64,000 bases of DNA from Desulfuromonadales bacterium (GTDB lineage Bacteria > Desulfobacterota > Desulfuromonadia > Geobacterales > Pseudopelobacteraceae): assembly GCA_013349325.1 (NCBI GenBank), contig DUZX01000010.1, positions 37,027 through 101,026 on the forward strand. Direction: 5' to 3'. Made by a program: the position numbers and the translations under genes. Below the pieces are notes generated by a model. It was not told the DNA's origin, ran no database searches, and saw nothing but the letters and a program-made list of their open reading frames with translations. Positions 31,745-40,626 of this stretch are shown in pieces. How positions within the stretch are numbered: the first letter of the stretch is position 1; every line of letters starts with the position of its first letter.

Positions 31745-32560
31745 ATGAAAAAACTGTTGACGATGTTGATGATGGCGGCTTTGGTTACGGTTACGGTCAA
31801 GGCTGCAGTGGCTGCCGATACGTTGGCAGAGGTTAAGAAGAAAGGGGTGCTGGTGGTTGGCTGCAAGGATTCTCTGCCTCCTTTCGGCTATGTTGATGAA
31901 AAGAGTCGTCAGATCGTCGGATATGACATTGATTTCGTCAACGCCATCGCCAAAAAAATGGGGGTAAAAGTCGAGTTGAAGCCGGTGACCTCCGCGAGTC
32001 GCATGCCACAGTTGCAGGAGGGGCATATCGATATCATAGCCGCCACCATGACCAAGAATGCTGATCGGGCCAAGGTTATCGACTTCAGCCATACCTACTT
32101 TTTCACCGGTCAAAAGTTCATCACCAAAAAAGGAACGGTCAAGAGTCTGAAGGATCTGGAAGGGAAACGCATCGGGACTGCCAAGGGCTCAACTTCCGAG
32201 CAGAACGTCAAGAAAGCTCTCCCGACTTCAACCGTACTCTCGTATGATGATTATCCACAGGCCTTCCTGGCTCTGCAGCAGGGGAAAGTTGCCGCAGTTA
32301 CGACCGACGAAGCGATTCTGGCAGGTATATTGGCCAAGGCACCCAATAAGTCTCAGTTCGAGATACCAGCACTGCAGATATCCGATGAACCGTATGGTCT
32401 CGGTATGCGCAAGGGTGACACCAATTTTGTCAATTTTGTAAACAAGACGATTCTGGAAATGGAAAAGAGCGGCGAAGCGGCCAAGATCTTTAACAAATGG
32501 TTCGGCCCGGGCACTCAGTTCCATCTGCAGAGGAACTTCAAAATTGCCGCAGATAAATAA
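31745..32560 (+). CDS. Polar amino-acid ABC transporter substrate-binding protein
   Basis: A 271-residue family 3 solute-binding protein. It has a signal peptide ending in KAAVAADT, a GCKDSLPPFGYVDEKSRQIVGYDIDFVNAIAKKMG ligand-entry segment and LEGKRIGTAKGSTSEQNV at the hinge. AAGGAGG precedes the ATG. Likely ligands are glutamate, aspartate or glutamine; the sequence does not decide. Confidence 0.93.
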   Translation: MKKLLTMLMMAALVTVTVKAAVAADTLAEVKKKGVLVVGCKDSLPPFGYVDEKSRQIVGYDIDFVNAIAKKMGVKVELKPVTSASRMPQLQEGHIDIIAATMTKNADRAKVIDFSHTYFFTGQKFITKKGTVKSLKDLEGKRIGTAKGSTSEQNVKKALPTSTVLSYDDYPQAFLALQQGKVAAVTTDEAILAGILAKAPNKSQFEIPALQISDEPYGLGMRKGDTNFVNFVNKTILEMEKSGEAAKIFNKWFGPGTQFHLQRNFKIAADK

Positions 32561-32561
32561 A

Positions 32562-32632
32562 GGGGCAAGGGGCAAGGGGCAAAAAGGCAGCACTTTTCCT
32601 TGACCCCTTGACCCCTGATCCTGGCCTTTGCC
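32562..32632 (+). repeat. GGGGCAA tandem units with inverse copy
   Basis: AGGGGCAAGGGGCAAGGGGCAAAAAGGC is followed by CCTTGACCCCTTGACCCCTGATCC, making a loose hairpin between the binding-protein and permease genes. It is a further member of the short G-rich repeats and could work as a stabilising intercistronic structure. Confidence 0.5.
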
Positions 32633-32659
32633 ATCTGACCCTCAGTTCAAAAGGTTCAC

Positions 32660-33367
32660 ATGCTCACCTACACGTTCGACTGGTCGATCATAACGTCCGG
32701 TAAATATTTTGAATGGCTGCTTTCCGGTCTGATCGTTACCCTGAAGCTGTCGGCTTTGTCGATTGTGCTGGCGTTTATCCTGGGGCTCTTAATCGCGGTT
32801 ATGCGCATGTCGCATAACCGCGTAGTCCGATGGATTGCACATGCGTATCTGGAGTTTTTCCGTAATACTCCGCTTTTGGTACAGATATTTTTCTGGTATT
32901 TCGGTTCCTATAAAATTTTGCCGTCGGTGGTAAACGACTGGCTTAACACTAACGGCTTCGAATTTGCTGCGGCTGCCACTGCCCTGACTATCTACACCTC
33001 GGCCTTTATTGCCGAAGATATACGTTCCGGTGTGCTTTCGATTCCGAAAGAACAAATGGAAGCGGCCCGCAGCGCCGGTTTTTCCTACCTGCGTTCGATG
33101 CAATACATTATCCTGCCTCAGGCGGTGCGGATTACGATCCCGCCGCTGATCAACCAGTTTCTCAATCTTGCCAAAAACTCATCGCTGGCCATGACCATCG
33201 GCGTCATGGAGATGACCTATCAGGCCCGTCAGGTGGAAAGCTACACCTTTAAAGGCTTTGAGGCCTTCACCGCTGCAACTATGGTCTATCTTGTCCTCTC
33301 AATCGTTATTACCGTGCTGGTCAACATGTATAACGAAAAAGTTCTTAACCTTCACAAGGCGGCCTGA
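32660..33367 (+). CDS. Polar amino-acid ABC transporter permease 1 (GltJ type)
   Basis: A 235-residue membrane protein with about five helices. It has the HisM/GlnP family pattern: LIVTLKLSALSIVLAFILG, EFFRNTPLLVQIFFWYFG, and the EAA loop EAARSAGFSYLRSMQYIILPQAVRITIPP that contacts the ATPase. Its stop is two bases before the next permease start. Confidence 0.93.
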   Translation: MLTYTFDWSIITSGKYFEWLLSGLIVTLKLSALSIVLAFILGLLIAVMRMSHNRVVRWIAHAYLEFFRNTPLLVQIFFWYFGSYKILPSVVNDWLNTNGFEFAAAATALTIYTSAFIAEDIRSGVLSIPKEQMEAARSAGFSYLRSMQYIILPQAVRITIPPLINQFLNLAKNSSLAMTIGVMEMTYQARQVESYTFKGFEAFTAATMVYLVLSIVITVLVNMYNEKVLNLHKAA

Positions 33368-33368
33368 C

Positions 33369-34067
33369 ATGGAACCGTTGCTCGATTTTTCCGTCATCAG
33401 CGATAACTTCACCTATTTCATGATCGGGCGCTTTCCGCACGGTCCACTGGGTGGGGTCGGGCTGACACTCTATCTTGCCGTTGTTTCCTGTATCCTCTCT
33501 TTTTTCGGCGGCCTGCTGCTGGCGCTGCTGAGCATATCGCGTTTTTCGATCGTGCGTTATCCTGCATTGGCCTTTATCAATCTCGTGCGCGGCATGCCGC
33601 TTCTGATGGTTATCTTCTGGATGTATTTTCTGATGCCGGCACTGCTGGGGAAAGTTGCTGAGAACACGACCGTCATCATGGCGCTGACACTATTTACGTC
33701 AGCCTACATGTCACGCATCGTTATTGCAGGTATCGAGGGGATTCCCAAAGGGCAGACCGAAGCGGCCGTTTCGACCGGTCTGACCTCCTGGCAGGTAATG
33801 CTCTACATCATTCTTCCGCAGGGATTGCGCAACATGATTCCGTCGTTTGTCAATCAGTTCGTATCGCTGATCAAGGATACATCGCTGGCCTTCATAGTCG
33901 GCGTTTCAGAGCTGACTCATGTCGCCACCCAGATCAACAACCGCACCATGGCGTTTCCTACCGAAATATTTATCTTCATCGCCGTAGTTTACTTCATTCT
34001 CTGCTATGCGTTCACCACTCTATCCCGCTGGCTGGAGGGGCGACTGACATGGTCAAAGGCGATGTAG
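33369..34067 (+). CDS. Polar amino-acid ABC transporter permease 2 (GltK type)
   Basis: A 232-residue permease of the same family: VGLTLYLAVVSCILSFFGGLLLALL, NLVRGMPLLMVIFWMYF and the EAA loop EAAVSTGLTSWQVMLYIILPQGLRNMIPS. The track ORF begins at 33258 inside the preceding gene; the ATG at 33369 matches the family start. It pairs with permease 1 as a heterodimer. Confidence 0.92.
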   Translation: MEPLLDFSVISDNFTYFMIGRFPHGPLGGVGLTLYLAVVSCILSFFGGLLLALLSISRFSIVRYPALAFINLVRGMPLLMVIFWMYFLMPALLGKVAENTTVIMALTLFTSAYMSRIVIAGIEGIPKGQTEAAVSTGLTSWQVMLYIILPQGLRNMIPSFVNQFVSLIKDTSLAFIVGVSELTHVATQINNRTMAFPTEIFIFIAVVYFILCYAFTTLSRWLEGRLTWSKAM

Positions 34068-34084
34068 CGGGTGTGCCCCACCGT

Positions 34085-34216
34085 TTACATTTTAAACTGT
34101 GAGACGATCTGTTTAAGCTCTTCCGCCATGGTGGCCAGTTCGTTCGCGGCTCCGGCGGTATCCTGAGAGCTCTTGGATGCATCCCGGACTACGGCGTTGA
34201 TCTGGTACATACTCAT
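34085..34216 (-). pseudogene. C-terminal fragment of a methyl-accepting chemotaxis protein
   Basis: The minus strand encodes MSMYQINAVVRDASKSSQDTAGAANELATMAEELKQIVSQFKM and stop. This is the typical last helix of an MCP. The preceding several hundred residues are missing; AT-rich sequence without coding signs lies upstream. It is a remnant too short for the ORF track. Confidence 0.75.
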
Positions 34217-34321
34217 GAACTCGTTCCTCTTGTTACAAATAATCGTAGTACTGAATAAAAAACTGATCTATTCAGACAGTAATTTGATTGTGCCGTAAGG
34301 CAATTTGTAATCGGATCTGCT

Positions 34322-35164
34322 TTATTTCAAGGCCTTTAATTCATCATATGCACGTTTGAAATTGCGGTCAAAATGTCTCTTGAATCCGGGGAGGCTTTCG
34401 TACTGCTTCAAAGAAAACCGACTTTTAGCAGTGTCAAAGGGGATATCTTTGTTGGTGTACTGAAGAATTTCGGTAGTAAATGCGCGGAAAAAAGTTTGGA
34501 ATTGTACAATGCCGTCTGTTGTTGTTACTGCTCCCAGGCCGGGAATGACAGAACGGGCGTTGATTTTGACCAGCATTTCCAGAGTGTTACTCCAGTTACG
34601 GAAAGCTCCTTCCCCCATTGCACCGACGACGCTGTTAAAAACAAGGTCTGATGTAAAAAGGACTCCCTCCTCAGGGAGGTAGACAAAAACATCTCCGGTA
34701 GTATGGGCGCGCTCAGTAGCGTTTAAAACAAGCAGCACTGATTCGCGTTTTATGGTGAGGTATCGATCGAAAATGGTTACCGGATTCGCTATCTGGCGGG
34801 GTTCGCTTTTAAGGGCGCTCCAGGTGGGACCTGAAACAATGATTTCGATATTGCGCGGCAGATCTAGGTCGACATTGATGGATCCGCGGTGATGATGAGT
34901 AAGAATAATATAACGTACCGGTATCGGAGTAACCGTTTTAATGAAGTCGAGCAGCTCCCTGGTCGTATCCCGCGTAAAATGGGCTCCCGCCAGAATAACC
35001 TGATAGCGGGTCACTACGATCATTGCATTGCTTTCAGCAGCACAACCCGGTTCGGCAATCGCTGCATACACACCGCTCTGAATATTTTTGAAAGAAAAAT
35101 GAGCTGCTGAAGACGCAACCGGCATTAACAGCATCCAGATGATCAATAACCCTGTCCGACTCAT
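34322..35164 (-). CDS. Secreted metallo-beta-lactamase-fold protein with degenerate metal site
   Basis: A protein of about 280 residues with a signal peptide (LLIIWMLLMPVASSAAH). The fold is visible: THHHRGSIN at the HxHxDH position, AHTTGD, LFTSDLVFN and PGLGAVT at the PGHG position. The second metal-binding pair (D, H) of HxHxDH is lost, and the later PGHG histidine is replaced by L. It is therefore probably not a standard di-zinc hydrolase. The start is ATG 35164 behind GGGAGG. A sigma-54-like promoter lies 30 bases upstream. Confidence 0.75.
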   Translation of the reverse strand: MSRTGLLIIWMLLMPVASSAAHFSFKNIQSGVYAAIAEPGCAAESNAMIVVTRYQVILAGAHFTRDTTRELLDFIKTVTPIPVRYIILTHHHRGSINVDLDLPRNIEIIVSGPTWSALKSEPRQIANPVTIFDRYLTIKRESVLLVLNATERAHTTGDVFVYLPEEGVLFTSDLVFNSVVGAMGEGAFRNWSNTLEMLVKINARSVIPGLGAVTTTDGIVQFQTFFRAFTTEILQYTNKDIPFDTAKSRFSLKQYESLPGFKRHFDRNFKRAYDELKALK

Positions 35165-35192
35165 CACTACCTCCCGGCTGAGGCGTTACCGT

Positions 35193-35208
35193 AGCAGAGC
35201 ACCTGCCA
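35193..35208 (-). promoter_or_regulatory. Candidate sigma-54 promoter of the metallo-beta-lactamase-like gene
   Basis: The minus strand reads TGGCAGGTGCTCTGCT: GG and GC are ten bases apart, as required for -24/-12 elements, with two deviations from TGGCACGNNNNTTGCW. It is 29-44 bases upstream of the start codon. Confidence 0.4.
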
Positions 35209-35257
35209 AAAAGAAAGTTTTTTGGCTTGAATTGTATTTCGTACATGGGGCCGACCA

Positions 35258-36010
35258 GTGTCTATAACTCTCTTGCCACTCCTCTTTGCAGCTGCATTTG
35301 TCGCCGGTCTGGTAGACTCCATCGCCGGTGGCGGAGGACTGATCACGGTCCCGGTGCTGATGGGTATCGGTCTGCCGCCGCAGGTTGCGCTTGGCACAAA
35401 CAAACTTCAGGCCAGCTTCGGTTCCGGCAGCGCCATGCTGCACTTCGTACGGGCAGGAACCATAAAAATCGGTGATTGCTGGCCGGGCATCCTCTGGACA
35501 GCAGCTGGAGCCACGCTTGGGGTCTGGGCGGTACAGCTTATCGATGCAACACTGCTCAAGCAGCTGATTCCATGGCTGCTGGCCGCCATTGCCATCTATA
35601 CCCTGCTTTCACCGCGTCTGGGCGCCGAAGATTCCCATGCCAGACTGAATCCATGGCTGTTCTACCTGCTATTCGGCCTTTCGATCGGATTTTATGACGG
35701 TTTTTTCGGACCGGGCACCGGCTCGTTCTGGACTATGGCGCTGATGCTGCTTCTGGGCTGTTCCATGCTGCGGGCGACCGCCACCACCAAGGTCATGAAC
35801 TTTACCAGCAACTTTGTGGCACTGATATTCTTTCTGGCTGTCGGGCAGGTGAAATTTACCGAAGGGATTGTCATGGGGGTCGGACAGTTTCTGGGAGCCA
35901 GAGTCGGATCAAAGCTGGTTATCACACGCGGTACAGCCTTTATCCGACCGGTGTTCATAACCATGGTACTGGCGCTGGTTGCACGGCTGATCTACCTCAA
36001 TTTCAGGTAG
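35258..36010 (+). CDS. TSUP (TauE/SafE) family membrane permease
   Basis: A 250-residue protein with about eight hydrophobic helices. The N-terminal family signature is GLVDSIAGGGGLITVPVL followed by ALGTNKLQASFGSGSA; the second half repeats it as GFYDGFFGPGTGSFW and RATATTKVMNFTSN. TSUP proteins move sulfite, sulfonates or related anions. The start is GTG. Its 3' end overlaps the convergent HNH gene by 8 bases. Confidence 0.9.
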   Translation: MSITLLPLLFAAAFVAGLVDSIAGGGGLITVPVLMGIGLPPQVALGTNKLQASFGSGSAMLHFVRAGTIKIGDCWPGILWTAAGATLGVWAVQLIDATLLKQLIPWLLAAIAIYTLLSPRLGAEDSHARLNPWLFYLLFGLSIGFYDGFFGPGTGSFWTMALMLLLGCSMLRATATTKVMNFTSNFVALIFFLAVGQVKFTEGIVMGVGQFLGARVGSKLVITRGTAFIRPVFITMVLALVARLIYLNFR

Positions 36011-36317
36011 ACTTGGAAAGATACTCCCCCAGCACGCCGCGCGAATGTTCATCATCATGGCAATGCGTGCAGAGATTCTCCCAGTTTGAGCCATCGGGAG
36101 GGTTATAGTTGTGGTTGCCATCCTTATGATGAACCGTCAGCAGATTAATGCTGGCCTGATCAAATTCTCGGCCGCACTTTGCACAGATGGCTCCATTGAT
36201 GCGGAGTGATTTTGAGCGATAATTCTCGTTACTGTCAATGGCGCCACGCATCTTTTTGACCAGCTCTGCCGCCTGAGCCGCCGACGGAAGTACGACCGTT
36301 TTAGGGCGTTTCATCAT
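36003..36317 (-). CDS. HNH nuclease family protein (YajD-like)
   Basis: A 104-residue protein. CAKCGREFD, the catalytic VHHKDGNHNYNPPDGSNWENLCTHCHDDEH and two CxxC pairs for a structural zinc follow the YajD-type HNH domain. No partner genes (terminase, R-M) are near, so a housekeeping nuclease or unknown role is likely. Confidence 0.85.
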   Translation of the reverse strand: MMKRPKTVVLPSAAQAAELVKKMRGAIDSNENYRSKSLRINGAICAKCGREFDQASINLLTVHHKDGNHNYNPPDGSNWENLCTHCHDDEHSRGVLGEYLSKST

Positions 36318-36330
36318 AATCTGTGGTTCC

Positions 36331-36954
36331 TTATCCCCGCTTGAGCGGCAGTTGCTCGTTCAACAGTTTAACCGTGGCCCGGCCATCATCATAATAATCG
36401 ATGATATTCAGGCAGCCGTAATTCTGCTCTATGTTGAACATACCGGCTAACGGCGCTCCGATGGCGTTCAAGAGCACGATGCGGTTGACGCCGCCATGTG
36501 CAACCACCAGCACCTGCTCACCTTTATGCTGCTCTACAATCTCGCTGATTACCGGCATGACCCGCGCTTCCACATCCAGCAGATTTTCTCCCTGCGGTAC
36601 CCGATAGTTAACCAGCTCGGCCATTCGCGCCTGCCACTCCTCCGGCCAGTTCGCTTTGATCTCCAGCCAGGGTAACCCTTCCCAGACCCCGATATTAAGC
36701 TCACGCAGCGCTGGACGCAGTACCGGTAGCAGTCCGGTCTCACGGCAGATGATCTCTGCGCCGATCGTGCATCGTGAGAGGTCACTACTGTAGCAGGCCG
36801 TGAGCGGCACATCGGCCAAACGCTCTTTAAGCCCATGATACTGTTCAATCCCCAGACCGGTCAGGGCTACATCTGCCTGACCATTATAGCGAGGCTGGTC
36901 GAAACCGGCCACCTGGCCGTGACGGATAAGGTATATGCGGGTGTGCGGTGTCAT
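36331..36954 (-). CDS. cobC: Histidine phosphatase, probably alpha-ribazole phosphatase CobC
   Basis: A 207-residue phosphoglycerate mutase-like phosphatase. The catalytic histidine motif is LIRHGQ at residue 10 and VVAHGGVNR is the second histidine motif. SDLSRC is the family arginine region. The start at 36954 (MTPHTR) follows AGGGG; the longer track start lies in the kinase gene. Its position at the end of the cobamide gene run supports CobC, which removes the phosphate from alpha-ribazole phosphate or the cobamide phosphate. Sequence alone cannot exclude another phosphatase. Confidence 0.75.
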   Translation of the reverse strand: MTPHTRIYLIRHGQVAGFDQPRYNGQADVALTGLGIEQYHGLKERLADVPLTACYSSDLSRCTIGAEIICRETGLLPVLRPALRELNIGVWEGLPWLEIKANWPEEWQARMAELVNYRVPQGENLLDVEARVMPVISEIVEQHKGEQVLVVAHGGVNRIVLLNAIGAPLAGMFNIEQNYGCLNIIDYYDDGRATVKLLNEQLPLKRG

Positions 36955-36973
36955 GTATGACCCCTGAAAAACT

Positions 36974-39031
36974 TCAGCGTGTACGTTTTTTTGGTTTCTT
37001 GCGAGGGCCGATAACATCATCGACCTTTTTTAAGAGCGACTGCGCCGTGAATGGTTTTTGGATATACGGTGGGATCTCGTCAATCAGTCCCTGCAGCTTG
37101 ATGACATTTTCGGTGTAGCCGGACATGTAGAGAACTTTCAAATCGGCTTTCTGCGCCAGCAACCTCCGATAAAAGAGAGGCCCGTCCATGCCAGGCATGA
37201 TCACGTCGCTCAGAAGAAGATCGACGTTACCCCTGTGTTCCTCAAACAATCTGATAGCTTCATCCGGATCACCAGCCGTCAGAACCTTGTAGCCATATTC
37301 CTGAAGCAATTCGTGCGTCATTTTGCGAACCGGAAGGTTATCCTCCACCAGCAGGATCGTGGCATTGTGGCGCGGCGGCCAGGGCTCCTCCAGCCCATTG
37401 ACGGACGCTGTAGACAGGTGATCTTCAAGGCGGGGAAAGTACAGTTTAAAGGTTGTACCGTGCCCCGTCTCGCTATAGACCAGAATATGCCCACCATGCT
37501 GCTTGATAATTCCGAAGACGGTCGCAAGCCCGAGGCCGGTCCCGAGACCGATATCCTTGGTTGTATAGAACGGTTCGAAAATCTGTGTGCGCACCGTTTC
37601 AGGCATACCGCAGCCGGTATCGCTGACGGACAGCAGTACGTAACGGGCGGGTATCAGCCCGTAGCGTTCGGCGTCAGTTGCGTCCAGCGTAACCTCTGAC
37701 GTCTCAAAGAGTAGATGGCCACCGTTCGGCATGGCATCCTGGGCATTAACGGCCAGATTCATCAGGATCTGCTCCAGCTGCACTTTGTCGGCGTGGATAT
37801 AGAAACTGTCGGGATCGAGGCTCAGCGAGATAGTGACATTCTCACGCACCGTCCGCTGCAGCACCGAAGCAAATGAATCGATAACTTCGTTGAGATCAAA
37901 TACCTTCATTTCAAGAGCCTGTTTACGGCTGTAGGCCAGCAGCTGGCGGGTCAGATCCCTCGCCGAGCGGGCCGCTTCAAGAATGCCGTCAAGTCGTTCC
38001 TTATTGCGTTCATCACAGCCGCAGGATTTACGCAGCATCTCAGAATAACCCATGATCGGGGTAAGCAGGTTGTTGAAATCGTGTGCCACGCCACCCGCCA
38101 GTCGGCCGATCGACTCAAGTTTCTGTGTCTGGAAAAGTCTCTGTTCTAGTGTTTCCCGTTCCCGCTCGGAACGCTTCCGATCACTGATGTCCAGCATGAT
38201 GCCGACCATGCCGCGCACGGTTCCGTTCGGCCGAACGATAGCCGACTTGTAAAAAAGCACGTCATGCAGGGTGCCATCAGCGTAGCGGACTTCGGACTCG
38301 TAGGTCTGGGTTCCGCGATGCTCCATCAGGTCGAGATCGGCTTGATGGTACACGTCAGCCAGGTCTGAAGGAGCCACGTCATGGACAGTCGCTCCGATGA
38401 TCCGCTCTTTGGGGAGCCCCAGAAAATTGCAGAAGGCCTGGTTGCAATCAACGTATATTCCGGCTTCATTCTTGTAAAAGAGTGGATTGGGCAGGGCGTT
38501 GATGATGGTGCTCAAGAGCTCCTGACTCTCCTTGAGCTGCCGTTCGGCGGCCTTGCGTCCGGTAATATCCTCGGCAACACCCAGGTAGCCGCTGGCCGTG
38601 CCCTGTGCGTCACGAATAACTGTTACCGTCAGATACACGAGGATCCGGCGGCCATCCTTGCAGCAATAGGTCCATTCGTGCTGTTCGGAGTTAGGGCTTT
38701 CCGTCTGTTTTATGAAGACGGCAAAACCGGAAATCGTCTCTCCGCATTCATGGCTGAGCAGCTCTGCGCGAGCTGTAATCTCGGATTCAAGATGAAAAAG
38801 AAGCGGGTTATGTTTTCCGATTACTTCAGCACCGCTGTATCCCAGCATTTTCTGGGCTCCGCGACTGAAGATGGTAATAGTACCCTTCGTATCAGTTGCT
38901 ATGATGGATAATTCAGTCGCCGAATCAAGCACCGCCCGCATCTGGCGATTGACGGTATCTGCGGCACGGCGTTCATTGAGTGACGGCACCGGCGCTGATT
39001 TTTTGCTTTTTACTGACGATGGCTGCGTCAT
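36974..39031 (-). CDS. PAS-PAS hybrid histidine kinase with receiver domain
   Basis: A cytosolic sensor kinase of about 685 residues. Two PAS domains lie at residues 35-160 and 170-295. The HisKA motif GGVAHDFNN places the phospho-histidine near 316. The HATPase has NLAVNAQDAMP, DTGCGMP and GTGLGLATVFG (about 420-535). A C-terminal receiver domain (LLVEDNLPVRKM, LLLSDVIMPGMDG with the aspartate, YMSGY and QKPF) ends the protein. The preferred start is MTQPSS at 39031. It lies 83 bases after bzaD and 19 before cobC, so it may be transcribed from the cobalamin operon. No cognate DNA-binding regulator is adjacent. Confidence 0.9.
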   Translation of the reverse strand: MTQPSSVKSKKSAPVPSLNERRAADTVNRQMRAVLDSATELSIIATDTKGTITIFSRGAQKMLGYSGAEVIGKHNPLLFHLESEITARAELLSHECGETISGFAVFIKQTESPNSEQHEWTYCCKDGRRILVYLTVTVIRDAQGTASGYLGVAEDITGRKAAERQLKESQELLSTIINALPNPLFYKNEAGIYVDCNQAFCNFLGLPKERIIGATVHDVAPSDLADVYHQADLDLMEHRGTQTYESEVRYADGTLHDVLFYKSAIVRPNGTVRGMVGIMLDISDRKRSERERETLEQRLFQTQKLESIGRLAGGVAHDFNNLLTPIMGYSEMLRKSCGCDERNKERLDGILEAARSARDLTRQLLAYSRKQALEMKVFDLNEVIDSFASVLQRTVRENVTISLSLDPDSFYIHADKVQLEQILMNLAVNAQDAMPNGGHLLFETSEVTLDATDAERYGLIPARYVLLSVSDTGCGMPETVRTQIFEPFYTTKDIGLGTGLGLATVFGIIKQHGGHILVYSETGHGTTFKLYFPRLEDHLSTASVNGLEEPWPPRHNATILLVEDNLPVRKMTHELLQEYGYKVLTAGDPDEAIRLFEEHRGNVDLLLSDVIMPGMDGPLFYRRLLAQKADLKVLYMSGYTENVIKLQGLIDEIPPYIQKPFTAQSLLKKVDDVIGPRKKPKKRTR

Positions 39032-39114
39032 TCCGGATCCTCGTAAGATAAGCTGAATCTCATAATGCCGGGACAATGCCATAAAGTGTGGTCGATGTCA
39101 CGATAAAATCCAGA

Positions 39115-40626
39115 CTACATTACAGGGATGTTGTGCAGGCGTTCTGCATATTCGTGTTCTACCTGAGAGATACGCTTCGGGGAGCCGCTGTGAGCGGCAC
39201 GGCAGAGGTCCTGAAAGGCATTTTTGATAAGTTCGTTGATGCTACTGCCCATACCGGGTTGAAGGCACTGCTGCACCGTGGTGCAGCGGGTTGCTGAATC
39301 AGGCATTGCCGGTCGGTTGGCATCCATCGCTCTGAAATAGACGGACGTCAGCCGCCCCATCGCTTCGCAGACCGACGCCACCCGCTCGTCGCGAAACCGG
39401 CAGCGGGCCTCAAACGGTAGGCGCTCATCCAACAGCAGGCGCCCCTGCTTTTCAAAGCTCTCCCAGGCTGACGAGCCGAACAGCACAATCTGGTTGTGGT
39501 AGAGCAGGTTGGCGGTCAGCTCCTGTTCACTCAGTACGCCCAACTCTTCCAGAAAGCGGTAGTTCGCTTCCAGTTCGGCCAGAGTCGAATCCGGTTCAAA
39601 CATGATGAAACCTAGATTGAGGTGCAGGCCGCTCTCCGTGATTATCCGCACGGCCTGGCGGATCTGATCGGTCGTGATGCGTTTATCGATGCGCTTCAGT
39701 ACAGAATCACACCCGGATTCAATGCCGAGAAAGACGGATGTAGCGCCATGTAGCGTCAGTGCTGTCATCAACTGCTCGTCAATGCAGTCCACGCGCGCCT
39801 CGAAACCGAACGGAAGCGCAAGGCGCTGCGCCATCTGTCCGATCTGAAGCGCTCGGTTCCGCTCGCTCTCTCCCCGTCCGATAAAGGTTGGATCGATAAA
39901 ATAGAGGCTCTGTATATCGCGCCGCGCCAAGCGGACCTCCAGTTCCCGTTCCAGCGAGGGGAGGTCCCGTGTCCGGCGACGGCTACAGCCGTAGTAGCGA
40001 TGGATAAAACAGAAACTACATTCACCGAAACAGCCGCGACTGGCGGCGATGTTCAGGCTGGGATAGCTGCAGTTGGCTCCGGTGTCATCCGGGATCGGCA
40101 GTGTGGAGAGATCTTCGATCAAAGGGCGTGGTACGAACGCTCGACCGCGAATAACAACACCCGGTAGAGCTGCAATCGCATGCTCTTTCTCGAAGTGCCG
40201 CAGAAGTGCATTCAGCGAATCCTCAAATTCTCCGGCCAGGATGAAATCGAGCTGCGGGGCATACTGTAAGAGACGGTTGCAAGAGAGGGTCGGAAACAGG
40301 CCAAAAGCGCCTATTCTGGTGCGACTTTCGTTTCGTAGTTGCGTGATGGTTGTCCGAAGCAGCTCCTCATGACCCCAGGCGTAGACCCAGTGAAACAGGA
40401 CGATATCGGCATCCTCGGCCAGGATGCGGGCTGCACTAGCGGAGGCGATGTCACCGCTAGTGCTGAAGTCCAGATGGGCAGTATCCCAACCGGCCTGACG
40501 GGCGATAGCCAGCGCATAGCCGCTGTTCAGGCTGGCCGAGAGCGGCGCATTGGCGACATCATTGTAATGCTCGATAGTCAACGGACGGGGATTTTCGACG
40601 ATAACGATTTTCATGGGAGAACTCAA
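39115..40626 (-). CDS. bzaD: Radical SAM B12-binding-type methyltransferase BzaD
   Basis: A 503-residue protein. The N-terminal 170 residues resemble a cobalamin-binding domain; the radical SAM motif is CFGECSFC (CxxxCxxC) near 208. Later segments (FGFEARVDCIDEQL, GIESGCDSVLKRIDKR, LGFIMFEPDS) are typical of B12-dependent radical SAM proteins. In Eubacterium limosum, BzaD methylates the benzimidazole ring at C6 during anaerobic DMB synthesis. Here it overlaps bzaC by 4 bases and follows bzaF. The name BzaD rests on this order and domain type; BzaE is the same fold and cannot be fully excluded. Confidence 0.75.
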   Translation of the reverse strand: MSSPMKIVIVENPRPLTIEHYNDVANAPLSASLNSGYALAIARQAGWDTAHLDFSTSGDIASASAARILAEDADIVLFHWVYAWGHEELLRTTITQLRNESRTRIGAFGLFPTLSCNRLLQYAPQLDFILAGEFEDSLNALLRHFEKEHAIAALPGVVIRGRAFVPRPLIEDLSTLPIPDDTGANCSYPSLNIAASRGCFGECSFCFIHRYYGCSRRRTRDLPSLERELEVRLARRDIQSLYFIDPTFIGRGESERNRALQIGQMAQRLALPFGFEARVDCIDEQLMTALTLHGATSVFLGIESGCDSVLKRIDKRITTDQIRQAVRIITESGLHLNLGFIMFEPDSTLAELEANYRFLEELGVLSEQELTANLLYHNQIVLFGSSAWESFEKQGRLLLDERLPFEARCRFRDERVASVCEAMGRLTSVYFRAMDANRPAMPDSATRCTTVQQCLQPGMGSSINELIKNAFQDLCRAAHSGSPKRISQVEHEYAERLHNIPVM

